Source of the DNA: Bacteroidales bacterium
GTDB taxonomy: Bacteria; Bacteroidota; Bacteroidia; Bacteroidales; UBA4181
Direction: 5' to 3'
NCBI GenBank assembly: GCA_031270985.1
Contig: JAISWR010000104.1
Coordinates: forward strand, 1 to 40,483
DNA: 40,483 nt
Both the position numbers and the translations under genes were made by a program. The number at the start of each line of letters is the position of its first letter. Within the stretch, counting starts at the first letter, position 1. Shown piece after piece: positions 1 to 9,685 of this stretch. Below the pieces are notes generated by a model. The model did no database searches. It had not been told where the DNA came from and saw nothing but the letters and a program-made list of their open reading frames with translations.

Positions 1-1857
1 TATAACATCGGTGGGTGGGGACTGAATTATTTCTCCGTCAATGACAAAGGCAATGTCGTTGTCATGCCGAAAGCAGGAGGCGCCAGCGTTGACCTGAAAG
101 AAGTGATCGACGAATTGCAGCTTCGCGACGTATCAACGCCCGTATTGTTGCGTTTTCCCGACATTCTGGACAGTCGTATCGAAAAGATTTTCAACAGTTT
201 TAAGATTGCTTCGGAGGAATACGGCTACCGGGGGCAGAATTTCATCATCTACCCGATTAAAGTGAACCAGATGCGGCCGGTGGTAGAAGAGATTGTGAGC
301 CACGGCAAAAAGTTCAACATCGGGCTGGAAGCGGGATCGAAGCCGGAGTTGCACGCCGTGCTGGCGATCAACACCGACACCGACTCGGTGATCATCTGCA
401 ACGGCTACAAGGACGAAGATTACATCGAACTCGCCCTGCTGGCGCAGAAAATGGGCAAGCGGATTTTTATCGTGGTGGAAAAACTGAACGAACTGAAATT
501 GGTGGTGAGCATTGCCCGGCGGCTGAAAGTGAAGCCCAACATCGGGATTCGCATCAAACTGGCCAGCATCGGAAGCGGCAAATGGGAAGAATCGGGCGGC
601 GACATCAGCAAATTCGGCTTAAATTCCAGCGAACTGCTCGAAGCGCTGGACATCCTCGAAAAGAAAGAAATGAAAGATTGCCTGCGCCTCATCCATTTCC
701 ACATCGGCAGCCAGGTAACCAAAATACGCCGCATCAAAAACGCCCTGCGCGAAGCCTCGCAGTTCTACATACGCCTCAGAACGTTGGGATACAGTGTGGA
801 TTTCGTGGACATCGGCGGCGGACTGGGCGTGGACTACGACGGCACGCGATCTGCCGTCAGCGGAAGCAGCATCAACTACAGCATACAGGAATACGTGAAC
901 GACTCCATATCCACCTTTGTGGACGCCAGCAACAAAAACGACGTCCCGCATCCGAACATCATCACCGAATCGGGACGATCGCTCACCGCACACCACTCGG
1001 TGCTTATCTTTGAAGTGCTGGAAACCACCACCGTGCCGTCGTGGGACGAAAACGACGAGGTGGCGGGCGACGACCATGAACTGGTACGCGAAATGTACTC
1101 GATATGGGATCACCTGAATCAGGCAAGCGTGCTGGAATCGTGGCACGACGCGCAGCAAATCCGCGAAGAAGCGCTCGACCTGTTCAGCCTCGGACTGATC
1201 GACCTGAAAACCCGCGCCCAAGTCGAACGCCTGTTCTGGTCGGTAGCGCTGGAAGCCTACAAAATCTCCGGCGAATCCAAACATGCGCCCGAAGAATTGC
1301 GACAACTCTCCAAAGCGCTTTCCGACAAGTATTTCTGCAACTTCTCCCTGTTCCAGTCTTTGCCCGACTCGTGGGCGATAGACCAGATTTTTCCCATTAT
1401 GCCCATTCACCGGCTGGACGAAAAGCCCGACAGGTACGCCACTTTGCAAGACATCACCTGCGATTCGGACGGAAAAATCGCCAACTTCATCTCCACCAAA
1501 AACTTTGCCTCCCACCTGCCCGTACACTCCCTCAAAAACCGCGAATCGTATTATATCGGCGTGTTTCTGGTGGGTGCATACCAGGAAATCCTCGGCGACC
1601 TGCACAACCTCTTCGGCGACACCAACGCCGTACACATCTCCATGACCGCCAACGGCTACGAAATCGACAAACTGATTGACGGCGAAACAGTGGCGGAAGT
1701 GCTGGAGTACGTGCAGTACAACCCCAAAAAACTGGTGCGCACGGTGGAAACGTGGGTCTCCGGCTCCGTCAAGGCAGGACTGATCACCGCCGAAGAAGGC
1801 AAGGAGTTCCTGTCCAACTACCGGTCGGGACTGTACGGATATACCTATCTGGAATAA
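1..1857 (+). CDS. speA: Biosynthetic arginine decarboxylase, 5'-truncated by the window edge
   Basis: Frame is open from base 1 (YNIGGWGLNYFSVNDKGNVVVMPK...). Contains YPIKVNQMRPVVEEI, GLEAGSKPEL and HFHIGSQ, typical of PLP-dependent SpeA. The listed ATG at 64 is internal. Confidence 0.95.
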   Translation, partial: YNIGGWGLNYFSVNDKGNVVVMPKAGGASVDLKEVIDELQLRDVSTPVLLRFPDILDSRIEKIFNSFKIASEEYGYRGQNFIIYPIKVNQMRPVVEEIVSHGKKFNIGLEAGSKPELHAVLAINTDTDSVIICNGYKDEDYIELALLAQKMGKRIFIVVEKLNELKLVVSIARRLKVKPNIGIRIKLASIGSGKWEESGGDISKFGLNSSELLEALDILEKKEMKDCLRLIHFHIGSQVTKIRRIKNALREASQFYIRLRTLGYSVDFVDIGGGLGVDYDGTRSAVSGSSINYSIQEYVNDSISTFVDASNKNDVPHPNIITESGRSLTAHHSVLIFEVLETTTVPSWDENDEVAGDDHELVREMYSIWDHLNQASVLESWHDAQQIREEALDLFSLGLIDLKTRAQVERLFWSVALEAYKISGESKHAPEELRQLSKALSDKYFCNFSLFQSLPDSWAIDQIFPIMPIHRLDEKPDRYATLQDITCDSDGKIANFISTKNFASHLPVHSLKNRESYYIGVFLVGAYQEILGDLHNLFGDTNAVHISMTANGYEIDKLIDGETVAEVLEYVQYNPKKLVRTVETWVSGSVKAGLITAEEGKEFLSNYRSGLYGYTYLE

Positions 1858-1923
1858 ACTTCATCTTAATGAACGCAAATTCCAACCGTTTTGAAAATTA
1901 TCCGTATAAAAATTTTCGTCCTG

Positions 1924-1954
1924 TTTGCGCACTTCAAAAAAAGTATTACCTTTG
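1924..1954 (+). promoter_or_regulatory. Bacteroidetes-type promoter for the rpsF operon (TTTG-N19-TACCTTTG)
   Basis: TTTG at 1924-1927 and TACCTTTG at 1947-1954, matching the -33 TTTG / -7 TAnnTTTG consensus with 19-nt spacing. Confidence 0.75.
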
Positions 1955-2006
1955 TGCCCTCATATTATTAAAAAAGGTTACTTAAATAATTTAATCATAG
2001 TTCTTT

Positions 2007-2369
2007 ATGTTAAAACATTACGAGACCGTTTTCATTGCAACTCCCGTTTTGTCTGACGCTCAGATGAAGGAAACGGCTCAAAAATTCAAAAGCCTCATTG
2101 AGAGCGAAGGAGGCGAAATTGTGAGCGAAGAGGATTGGGGGCTTCGCAAATTGGCTTATCCCATCCAGAAAAAGAGCACAGGATTTTACTACCTGCTTGA
2201 TTTTAAGGTGGATGGCGCTTTTGTGCAGAAATTGGAAACCGAGTATCGCCGTGACGAACGCATCATTCGTTTTCTGACTTTCGCTATGGACAAATATGCT
2301 GTGGAATACAGCGAGAAGAGAAGAAAAAAGAAAGAAGAACAACCGGACGAAAAAACAAAGGAGGAATAA
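2007..2369 (+). CDS. rpsF: 30S ribosomal protein S6
   Basis: [27 protein letters not shown]...; followed by rpsR and rplI. Confidence 0.96.
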   Translation: MLKHYETVFIATPVLSDAQMKETAQKFKSLIESEGGEIVSEEDWGLRKLAYPIQKKSTGFYYLLDFKVDGAFVQKLETEYRRDERIIRFLTFAMDKYAVEYSEKRRKKKEEQPDEKTKEE

Positions 2370-2373
2370 CATT

Positions 2374-2643
2374 ATGTCACAAAATTCATCGGAAATAAGA
2401 TACCTGACCCCCGTAACGGTGGATGTACAGCGTAAAAAATATTGCCGTTTCAAAAAACTCGGTATTAAATACATTGATTATAAAGATCCGGAATTTCTGA
2501 AAAGATTCCTGAACGAACAGGGCAAGATATTACCCCGCAGGATTACCGGAACTTCGCTGAAATATCAGAGGAAAGTAGCCACCGCCATCAAGCGTGCGCG
2601 TCATTTGGCTTTGTTGCCGTACGTTACCGATTTGATGAAATAA
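2374..2643 (+). CDS. rpsR: 30S ribosomal protein S18
   Basis: ATG at 2374 after [75 protein letters not shown]. The listed start at 2296 is too far upstream. Confidence 0.96.
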   Translation: MSQNSSEIRYLTPVTVDVQRKKYCRFKKLGIKYIDYKDPEFLKRFLNEQGKILPRRITGTSLKYQRKVATAIKRARHLALLPYVTDLMK

Positions 2644-2654
2644 AACAGAAAAAA

Positions 2655-3101
2655 ATGGAAATCATACTAAAACAAGACGTTAGTCAGCTCGGGTCGAAAG
2701 ACGATGTGGTAGTTGTAAAAGACGGATATGCCCGCAATTATCTTATTCCCAAAGGTTTTGCCGTTATCGCTTCCCCTTCTGCCAAAAAGGTATTGGCCGA
2801 GAACATCAAACAACGGGCGCACAAGGAGGCCAAAATTAAAACCGAAGCCGAAAAAATCGCCGCTAAAATCAACGGATTGCAACTGACCATCGGCGCTAAA
2901 ACCAGTTCCACAGGGAAGATATTCGGTTCGGTAAATACCATCCAAATATCGGAAGCGTTGCAAGCCAAAGGATTTGAAATTGACCGCAAAAGCATCTCCA
3001 TTAAGGACGACCAGATCAAAGAGGTAGGCTCGTATAAAGCCAGAATCAAACTGCACAAAGAAGTCTTTGCTGAAATTGATTTTGAGGTTGTTTCGGAATA
3101 A
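2655..3101 (+). CDS. rplI: 50S ribosomal protein L9
   Basis: MEIILKQDVSQLGSKDDVVVVKDGYARNYLIPKGFA, the L9 signature. Confidence 0.96.
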   Translation: MEIILKQDVSQLGSKDDVVVVKDGYARNYLIPKGFAVIASPSAKKVLAENIKQRAHKEAKIKTEAEKIAAKINGLQLTIGAKTSSTGKIFGSVNTIQISEALQAKGFEIDRKSISIKDDQIKEVGSYKARIKLHKEVFAEIDFEVVSE

Positions 3102-3189
3102 TCGTTATACAATTGTTCATACGATAAATGATACGGCGGTGAATTATTGCGTATGAGGTTTGTATCATCAGACGTTTCATCATGTTTCT

Positions 3190-4587
3190 ATGTTGACTGT
3201 TGAAAAAATAGGCGGTACATCCATGTCGAAATTCCACGATGTGCTGCGTGATATCGTTCTGGACGACAGAACCGGAAGCGATTACTACAACCGCATCTTT
3301 GTGGTGTCCGCTTACAGCGACGTCACCAATTGGCTGCTGGAACACAAAAAATCCGGGCAACCCGGGATTTATACCAAGTTTTACCACAACGAAAATTACG
3401 AACCCGCACTGGACGAACTATGCGGTAAATTGATCGAAATCAACCGTCAATTTGAAAACATCGGGTTAAACCGTTCCGAAGCCGACCAATTCATCAAAAA
3501 ACGCATCGCCCATGCCCGCCATTACCTCAACAGCATGGCAAAGGTGCTGGCTTCCGGCTATGTGAACAAAGGGGATATCTATCTGGCAGTTAGAGAAATT
3601 CTCGCCTCGCTGGGCGAAGCACACTCCGCTTTTAACTCGGTGAACATCCTCAAAAACAACAAACTGAACTCCACCTTCATTGACCTGTGCGGATTCTACG
3701 ATTCCGAACCGCTTACCATTGACGGACGCATCCAAAAAGCGTTTGAAAACATAGACTTTTCAAAAACCTTGTGCGTCGCCACCGGCTACACCAAAGGAAC
3801 GGAAGGCATCATGCGTGCATTCGACCGAGGATATTCCGAAGTGACGTTCAGCAAAATCGCCGTAGAGGTGAAAGCCAATGAAGCCATCATCCACAAGGAA
3901 TACCATCTGTCGAGCGCCGACCCAAACATTGTGGGTGAGCACAAATGTGTTCCCGTAGGGCATACAAGTTTCATCATTGCCGACCAACTGGCGGACATAG
4001 GGATGGAAGCCATTCACCCTAAAGCCGCCAAACCACTGGAAATGAACGGTATCAATATCCGTATCAAAAACACTTTCGAACCGAAACATGAAGGAACGCT
4101 CATCACAAGAGCCTATATCAGCCCCACCTCAAAGGTGGAAATCGTTTCAGGAACGAATAAAGTAACCGCTATCGAGATTTACGATCCCATGATGGTAGGA
4201 GAAGTAGGTTTCGATATGCGGATCATGGAAATATTCTTCCGGAACGCCACCAGTTACATCCTGAAATCCACGAATGCCAACTGTATCACGATGGTAGTGT
4301 GGGACAGCCCGAAACTTGACGCATTGGTGGAAAAATTGCGCTCCCATTACGAAGAAATTGTGGTAAAGCCCGTCGCAATGGTGTGTTGCATGGGCACCAA
4401 CATCGCTTTTCCGGGCATGTTGGCCAAAGCCTCCAATGCGCTGCATCGCAACGGCATCAACGTGGAGGCATTCAGTCAGTCGCTACGGCAGGTGAACATG
4501 CAGTTCGTTATTCGCCGCGAACATTACAATGCGGCGATTATTGCACTCAACGAGGCGCTCTGCATGGGCGAACACGGTGAAAATTGA
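3190..4587 (+). CDS. Aspartate kinase with C-terminal ACT region, resembling the ectoine-associated (Ask_Ect) subtype
   Basis: MLTVEKIGGTSMSKFHDV N-terminus (KIGGTSM rather than KFGGTSV); C-terminal MVCCMGTNIAFPGMLAKASNALHRNGINVEAFSQSLRQVNMQFVI is ACT-like. Start chosen at ATG 3190. Confidence 0.85.
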   Translation: MLTVEKIGGTSMSKFHDVLRDIVLDDRTGSDYYNRIFVVSAYSDVTNWLLEHKKSGQPGIYTKFYHNENYEPALDELCGKLIEINRQFENIGLNRSEADQFIKKRIAHARHYLNSMAKVLASGYVNKGDIYLAVREILASLGEAHSAFNSVNILKNNKLNSTFIDLCGFYDSEPLTIDGRIQKAFENIDFSKTLCVATGYTKGTEGIMRAFDRGYSEVTFSKIAVEVKANEAIIHKEYHLSSADPNIVGEHKCVPVGHTSFIIADQLADIGMEAIHPKAAKPLEMNGINIRIKNTFEPKHEGTLITRAYISPTSKVEIVSGTNKVTAIEIYDPMMVGEVGFDMRIMEIFFRNATSYILKSTNANCITMVVWDSPKLDALVEKLRSHYEEIVVKPVAMVCCMGTNIAFPGMLAKASNALHRNGINVEAFSQSLRQVNMQFVIRREHYNAAIIALNEALCMGEHGEN

Positions 4588-4614
4588 TTTTTGAAGAAAC
4601 CCAACATATTATGT

Positions 4615-5670
4615 ATGAATAAAACCATCATCATCACCGGAGGAGCCGGATTTATCGGTTCGCATGTGGTTCGCTTGTTTGTCGCCAAGTACCCCGATTA
4701 CAGGATTGTGAATGTGGACAAACTGACCTATGCGGGCAATCTCGAAAATCTTTCCGACATTGACCGTAATCCAAATTATGTGTTTGAAAAAAAAGACATT
4801 ACGAACAGCGAAAGCATCAAGGCCGTGTTTGAACGCTACCGGCCGGACGGCATTATTCATCTTGCGGCGGAATCGCACGTGGATCGCTCCATCAGCAACC
4901 CGATGGAATTTATTATGACCAACATCGTGGGAACGACGACCTTGCTGAATGCTGCACGCACACTGTGGGGCAATGATACGAAAGAAAAACGTTTCTACCA
5001 CGTTTCCACCGACGAAGTGTACGGTTCGCTGGGCGCGGAAGGTTATTTCACCGAAACGACAGCATACGACCCACGCAGCCCTTATTCCGCATCCAAGGCA
5101 AGTTCCGACCATCTGGTGCGGGCTTATCACCACACTTACGGATTGCCGGTAGTGCTGTCCAACTGTTCCAACAACTACGGCCCCAACCATTTTCCGGAAA
5201 AACTGATTCCGCTGTCCATCAACAATATAAAAAACAACAAGCCTATACCCGTTTACGGCAAAGGCGAGAACGTGCGCGACTGGCTGTATGTACTTGACCA
5301 TGCCCGCGCCATTGATGTGATTTTCCACAAGGGAAAGAACGGCGAAACCTACAATATCGGCGGCCACAACGAATGGACAAACATTGACCTGATACGACTG
5401 CTATGCCGCATTATGGACAAAAAGTTGCATCGCAAGGCGGGAGCATCCGAAAAACTGATTACTTTTGTGAAAGATCGTGCCGGACACGACTTGCGCTACG
5501 CCATTGATTCGTCCAAACTGCAACGCGAACTGGGATGGAAACCGTCGCTCCAGTTTGAAGAAGGACTGGAAAAAACAGTGGACTGGTATTTAGCCAATGA
5601 ACAGTGGCTGCAAAACGTGGTGAACGGCGATTATGAAAAATATTATGCCAAGCAATACGAAGCTCGTTGA
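4615..5670 (+). CDS. rfbB: dTDP-glucose 4,6-dehydratase
   Basis: MNKTIIITGGAGFIGSHVVRLF Rossmann motif; HLAAESHVDRSI; HVSTDEVYGSLG; YSASKASSDHLVRAY. Confidence 0.93.
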   Translation: MNKTIIITGGAGFIGSHVVRLFVAKYPDYRIVNVDKLTYAGNLENLSDIDRNPNYVFEKKDITNSESIKAVFERYRPDGIIHLAAESHVDRSISNPMEFIMTNIVGTTTLLNAARTLWGNDTKEKRFYHVSTDEVYGSLGAEGYFTETTAYDPRSPYSASKASSDHLVRAYHHTYGLPVVLSNCSNNYGPNHFPEKLIPLSINNIKNNKPIPVYGKGENVRDWLYVLDHARAIDVIFHKGKNGETYNIGGHNEWTNIDLIRLLCRIMDKKLHRKAGASEKLITFVKDRAGHDLRYAIDSSKLQRELGWKPSLQFEEGLEKTVDWYLANEQWLQNVVNGDYEKYYAKQYEAR

Positions 5671-5898
5671 GATTTATCTTTCGAACAAATATGGCAGATG
5701 CAAAAAATCATTGATAATCAGCCGTTTATACATAACGTACGTAAAAAAAATTTCATCACCGAATTTTTGGTATGACTTTTGCATATAATTTTTTGCAATA
5801 ATTTACCAGATAAAATATAGTTATCAAAATTTTCATGTACATTTGTACACAATTTTAACTTTAAAAAAATAATTTAAATTACAGTATTATAAAATTTT

Positions 5899-7044
5899 AT
5901 GAACAACGGAAACGATCGGAAGCGTGTGCCGAGAACATCTTCCCATTCAGAAAAGTATGGAAACGAGCGATATAAAATCCGTGATGGAGAATCTGCTCCG
6001 AAAAACACCTATAACGAGAGAGGGAATACCTATGCGAAGGATTCGCCGGATGATTACGGCAACCGTATGGAAGATACGAATTATAACTACGACCGTGGAA
6101 ATGATTCGGGTTACGATTCGGGCTACATTGACCTGAGTAGTGCTGTAGATTCCGTTCCGGCCAAGAAAAAGCGAAAGCGTATCGTAAAGGAAGCCCCCGT
6201 TAAAGTGGTCCCCGTACAAAAACCCTACCAAAAAGTATTGCTGAAAAAGAACCTCCCAAGAAAATCACCGCCGCTGCTCAAGAAACCACCCAAACCCGTA
6301 GTGCCGGTCTATCCTGATGTAGTGTTCGACAAGCCCGTGAGGCTGAACCGTTTCATCTCCAACACGGGGCTATGTTCCCGTCGCGAAGCCGACGAACACA
6401 TCCGGCAAGGTTTGATTAAAGTCAACGGCCAGGTAGTGACCGAAATGGGCGTCAAAGTGAATCAGGAGGACGAAATTTGCTACAAAGACAAAACATTGAC
6501 CAACCAGCGGAAAATATACCTTCTGCTCAACAAACCCAAAGGCTTTGTCACCTCAATGGACGACCCCAATTGCAAGAAATTGGTGATGGACCTGATACGG
6601 AGCGCTTGCAGAGAACGGATTTATCCCGTAGGGCGGCTGGACAAGATGACCACGGGCGTACTCCTGTTCACCAATGACGGCGACCTTTCACTCAAACTCA
6701 CCCATCCGACCAACCGAATGCGCAAAGTGTATCAAGTAACATTGGATAAGCCGCTTACGGAAGAAGATATGGATAAACTTGCCAAAGGCATCGAACTGGA
6801 AGACGGTTTCATCGCTTTCGACTCCATTGCCTACACCGACCCTGAAAACCACACACAGATAGGCGTGGAGATACATTCGGGCAAAAACCGTATTGTGCGC
6901 CGCACCTTTGAAGCGGCAGGATACAAGGTGATCAAACTCGACCGCGTATATTTCGCCGGTTTGACGCGCAAAGGACTGAAACGGGGCAAATGGCGTTTCC
7001 TTACTCCAGAAGAAGTCGCTTTCTTGAAAATGATGCCGGCATAA
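5899..7044 (+). CDS. RsuA/RluB-family rRNA pseudouridine synthase with a low-complexity N-terminal extension
   Basis: S4 domain VRLNRFISNTGLCSRREADEHIRQGLIKVNGQVV; catalytic region IYPVGRLDKMTTGVLLFTNDG. About 125 aa of disordered-looking sequence precede the S4 domain. Confidence 0.88.
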   Translation: MNNGNDRKRVPRTSSHSEKYGNERYKIRDGESAPKNTYNERGNTYAKDSPDDYGNRMEDTNYNYDRGNDSGYDSGYIDLSSAVDSVPAKKKRKRIVKEAPVKVVPVQKPYQKVLLKKNLPRKSPPLLKKPPKPVVPVYPDVVFDKPVRLNRFISNTGLCSRREADEHIRQGLIKVNGQVVTEMGVKVNQEDEICYKDKTLTNQRKIYLLLNKPKGFVTSMDDPNCKKLVMDLIRSACRERIYPVGRLDKMTTGVLLFTNDGDLSLKLTHPTNRMRKVYQVTLDKPLTEEDMDKLAKGIELEDGFIAFDSIAYTDPENHTQIGVEIHSGKNRIVRRTFEAAGYKVIKLDRVYFAGLTRKGLKRGKWRFLTPEEVAFLKMMPA

Positions 7045-7101
7045 TTTCCCGCAAGGAACACGACAACACCAAGGAATGGATATTGTTCCCTGACGAAGAA
7101 T

Positions 7102-7140
7102 CCGGTTTAACCGAACGTTTGGTTTTATTTTTCAAACCGG
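7102..7140 (+). terminator. Putative intrinsic terminator downstream of the pseudouridine synthase gene
   Basis: Hairpin AACCGAACGTTTGGTT (7109-7124) running into TTTTATTTTT, enclosed by outer arms CCGGTTT (7102-7108) and AAACCGG (7134-7140). Confidence 0.5.
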
Positions 7141-7234
7141 TTACTCCATTGCGGAAAAAATAAAAAATTGAAGCCGAATTCGAAAAAAACATGATGATTC
7201 TTTACAAGTCGTTCTTGATTTGCAAATATTTTGA

Positions 7235-7242
7235 TACCTTTG
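7235..7242 (+). promoter_or_regulatory. Bacteroidetes -7 box (TACCTTTG) upstream of asnB
   Basis: TACCTTTG matches TAnnTTTG; upstream -33 is weak (CTTG near 7214). Confidence 0.5.
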
Positions 7243-7296
7243 TATTCCGAAAAATCATTATGTCTGGTCAATCAAAATATTAAAAAAGTACATGAT

Positions 7297-8955
7297 ATGT
7301 GTGGATTTGTTGGTGTATTTGAAGTGTCGCAGGATATGCAAAGCATGCGCAAACAAGCGCTGAAAATGGCGAAAAAAGTACGGCATCGCGGCCCCGACTG
7401 GTCGGGCATCTATTGCGAAGGGAAAACCATCTTGGCGCATGAACGTTTGTCCATCGTAGATATAGCCTCTGGCGGACAACCCCAATACAGCAAAGACAAA
7501 AACCTGATCCTTGCGGTGAACGGAGAGATTTACAACCATCAGGATATCAGAAAACGGCACAAAGACATGTACGAGTTCCAGTCCAATTCCGATTGCGAAG
7601 TCATCCTGTCCCTGTACCACGAAAAAGGCCCCAACATTTTTGAAGACCTGAGCGGGATCTATGCTTTTGCACTGTATGACAAGAAGAATGACGCATATCT
7701 CATCGGACGCGACCATATGGGCATCATCCCGCTGTACATCGGCTATGACGATTTCGGACAATTCTATGTCGCCAGCGAACTCAAAGCCCTCGAAGGATAT
7801 TGTTCCGACATACGGGAATTTCCCGCCGGCCATTACCTGTACAGCAAGGAAAATAAAATTAAACGCTGGTACAGTCGCGAATGGATGGACTATGAGAACG
7901 TGAAAGACAATGAAACAGATATCAATTGTTTGCGCGAAAGTTTGGAAGAAGCCGTACACCGGCAGTTGATGTCCGACGTACCCTACGGCGTGCTCCTCTC
8001 CGGAGGATTGGATTCGTCTGTGATTTCGGCTATTGCCAAACGATATTCAAAAAAGCGGATTGAAGACGGATCGGAAGCATGGTGGCCACAGTTGCATTCT
8101 TTCGCCGTAGGACTGAAAGACTCGCCAGACCTCATTTCCGCACGCGAGGTGTCTGATTACATCGGAACGGTACACCACGAAATACATTTCACTATCGAAG
8201 AAGGGCTGGATGCGCTAAGCGATGTCATTTACCACATTGAAACCTATGACGTAACCACCGTGCGGGCGTCCACCCCCATGTATCTGCTGGCGCGCTTCAT
8301 CAAATCAATGGGTGTGAAAATGGTGCTTTCGGGCGAAGGATCGGACGAATTGTTCGGCGGGTATCTTTATTTCCACAAAGCACCCAACGCCAAAGCCCTT
8401 CATGAAGAAACCGTCCGTAAATTAGACAAACTGCACCTGTACGATTGCCTCCGCGCCAACAAATCGCTGGCAGCGTGGGGTGTGGAAGGACGCGTGCCTT
8501 TCCTCGACTTTCAATTCATGGACGTTGCCATGCGCCTGAATCCCAAAGACAAGATGTGCGGCGACAATGTGATAGAAAAGCACGTGGTTCGCAAAGCCTT
8601 TGAAGATTATCTGCCCGAAAAAATCGTGTGGCGGCAAAAAGAACAATTCTCGGACGGAGTGGGATATAATTGGATTGACACACTGAAAGCCACCGCAGAA
8701 CAAAAAGTGCTCGACCACCAGATGGAACGGGCGGCAGAACGCTTTCCGATTAATCCGCCCATGTCCAAAGAAGAGTATTGGTATCGATCCATCTTTGAAG
8801 AACATTTCCCGTCGGCGTCGGCAGCACAAACCGTGCCTTCCGTGCCGTCAATAGCGTGCAGTACCGCAGTGGCGCTGGAATGGGACGCATCTTTCAAGAA
8901 TCAGGCCGACCCGTCGGGGCGTTCTGTCAAAACGGTGCATGTACACGGGGAATAA
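7297..8955 (+). CDS. asnB: Asparagine synthetase B, glutamine-hydrolysing
   Basis: ATG at 7297 gives MCGFVGVF with Cys2 nucleophile; RHRGPDWSGIY; SGGLDSSVISAIA; GEGSDELFGGYLYF. Confidence 0.95.
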   Translation: MCGFVGVFEVSQDMQSMRKQALKMAKKVRHRGPDWSGIYCEGKTILAHERLSIVDIASGGQPQYSKDKNLILAVNGEIYNHQDIRKRHKDMYEFQSNSDCEVILSLYHEKGPNIFEDLSGIYAFALYDKKNDAYLIGRDHMGIIPLYIGYDDFGQFYVASELKALEGYCSDIREFPAGHYLYSKENKIKRWYSREWMDYENVKDNETDINCLRESLEEAVHRQLMSDVPYGVLLSGGLDSSVISAIAKRYSKKRIEDGSEAWWPQLHSFAVGLKDSPDLISAREVSDYIGTVHHEIHFTIEEGLDALSDVIYHIETYDVTTVRASTPMYLLARFIKSMGVKMVLSGEGSDELFGGYLYFHKAPNAKALHEETVRKLDKLHLYDCLRANKSLAAWGVEGRVPFLDFQFMDVAMRLNPKDKMCGDNVIEKHVVRKAFEDYLPEKIVWRQKEQFSDGVGYNWIDTLKATAEQKVLDHQMERAAERFPINPPMSKEEYWYRSIFEEHFPSASAAQTVPSVPSIACSTAVALEWDASFKNQADPSGRSVKTVHVHGE

Positions 8956-9071
8956 CAGAAATATCCGCCTACATCCCAGTCCGCAATTGTCCCTCCGGAC
9001 TTCAGCCCGCGACAATTTGAACGACAGAACACTCATCGAAAATAAATACGCCCAACTCGGAAAAATTTTTA

Positions 9072-9102
9072 GATGACAAAAATAATATATAATTTTGTCA
9101 TC
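9072..9102. promoter_or_regulatory. Perfect 10-bp inverted repeat overlapping the putative hpt -7 box
   Basis: GATGACAAAA (9072-9081), 11-nt spacer, TTTTGTCATC (9093-9102). TAATTTTG at 9090-9097 fits TAnnTTTG. Confidence 0.55.
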
Positions 9103-9121
9103 ATTTAAATTCTGTGAAACG

Positions 9122-9658
9122 GTGAAAACGATACATTTGTTAGACAAAGAGTTCAAGGTGAGCATTCCCTGTTCGCGGGTAAAACTTGCCGTAGAACATG
9201 TCGCAAACCGCATCAACAGCGACTATACGGGTAAGGAAGTCATTTTCGTCGCTATTCTGAACGGCTCTTTCATGTTTGTCGCCGAACTGATGCGAAAGAT
9301 AAAACTGACATGCCGCATTTCGTTCGTGAAAGTCGCTTCGTATGAGGGAGATACTTCCGGCGGAATCGTCAGGGAACTCATCGGGTTAAAAGAAGATTTG
9401 AACGGGAAACATGTGATTCTGCTGGAAGATATCGTGGATACTGGTTTCACGCTCGATCATCTGATGCGCCAAATCAGAACCAACTACTCTCCGGAGAGCA
9501 TTGCGGTGGCTTCGTTGCTGTTCAAACCACAGTCGTACCGGAAAAGCATCCCGGTAAATTATGTAGGATTTGAAGTCCCCAATGATTTTGTGGTAGGATG
9601 GGGGTTGGACTACAACGGGTACGGCAGAAATCTGGAAGACATCTGCATCATGTGCTGA
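9122..9658 (+). CDS. hpt: Hypoxanthine phosphoribosyltransferase
   Basis: VFVAILNGSFMFVAELMRKI-type region and PRPP loop VILLEDIVDTGFTLDHL. GTG at 9122 preferred over TTG at 9095, which lies inside the promoter/inverted repeat. Confidence 0.9.
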   Translation: MKTIHLLDKEFKVSIPCSRVKLAVEHVANRINSDYTGKEVIFVAILNGSFMFVAELMRKIKLTCRISFVKVASYEGDTSGGIVRELIGLKEDLNGKHVILLEDIVDTGFTLDHLMRQIRTNYSPESIAVASLLFKPQSYRKSIPVNYVGFEVPNDFVVGWGLDYNGYGRNLEDICIMC

Positions 9659-9685
9659 AACCATTTAAAGTCAATAAAAATCGGA

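Noticed and set aside
619-1635. 338-aa minus-strand ORF inside speA
   Set aside because: Antisense shadow of a well-supported gene; no recognisable domain.
1955-2006. S6:S18-binding leader RNA upstream of rpsF
   Set aside because: The short leader is A/T-rich with no GC stem or CCG-type bulge that I could find.
4609-5367. 252-aa minus-strand ORF opposite rfbB
   Set aside because: Antisense shadow of rfbB.
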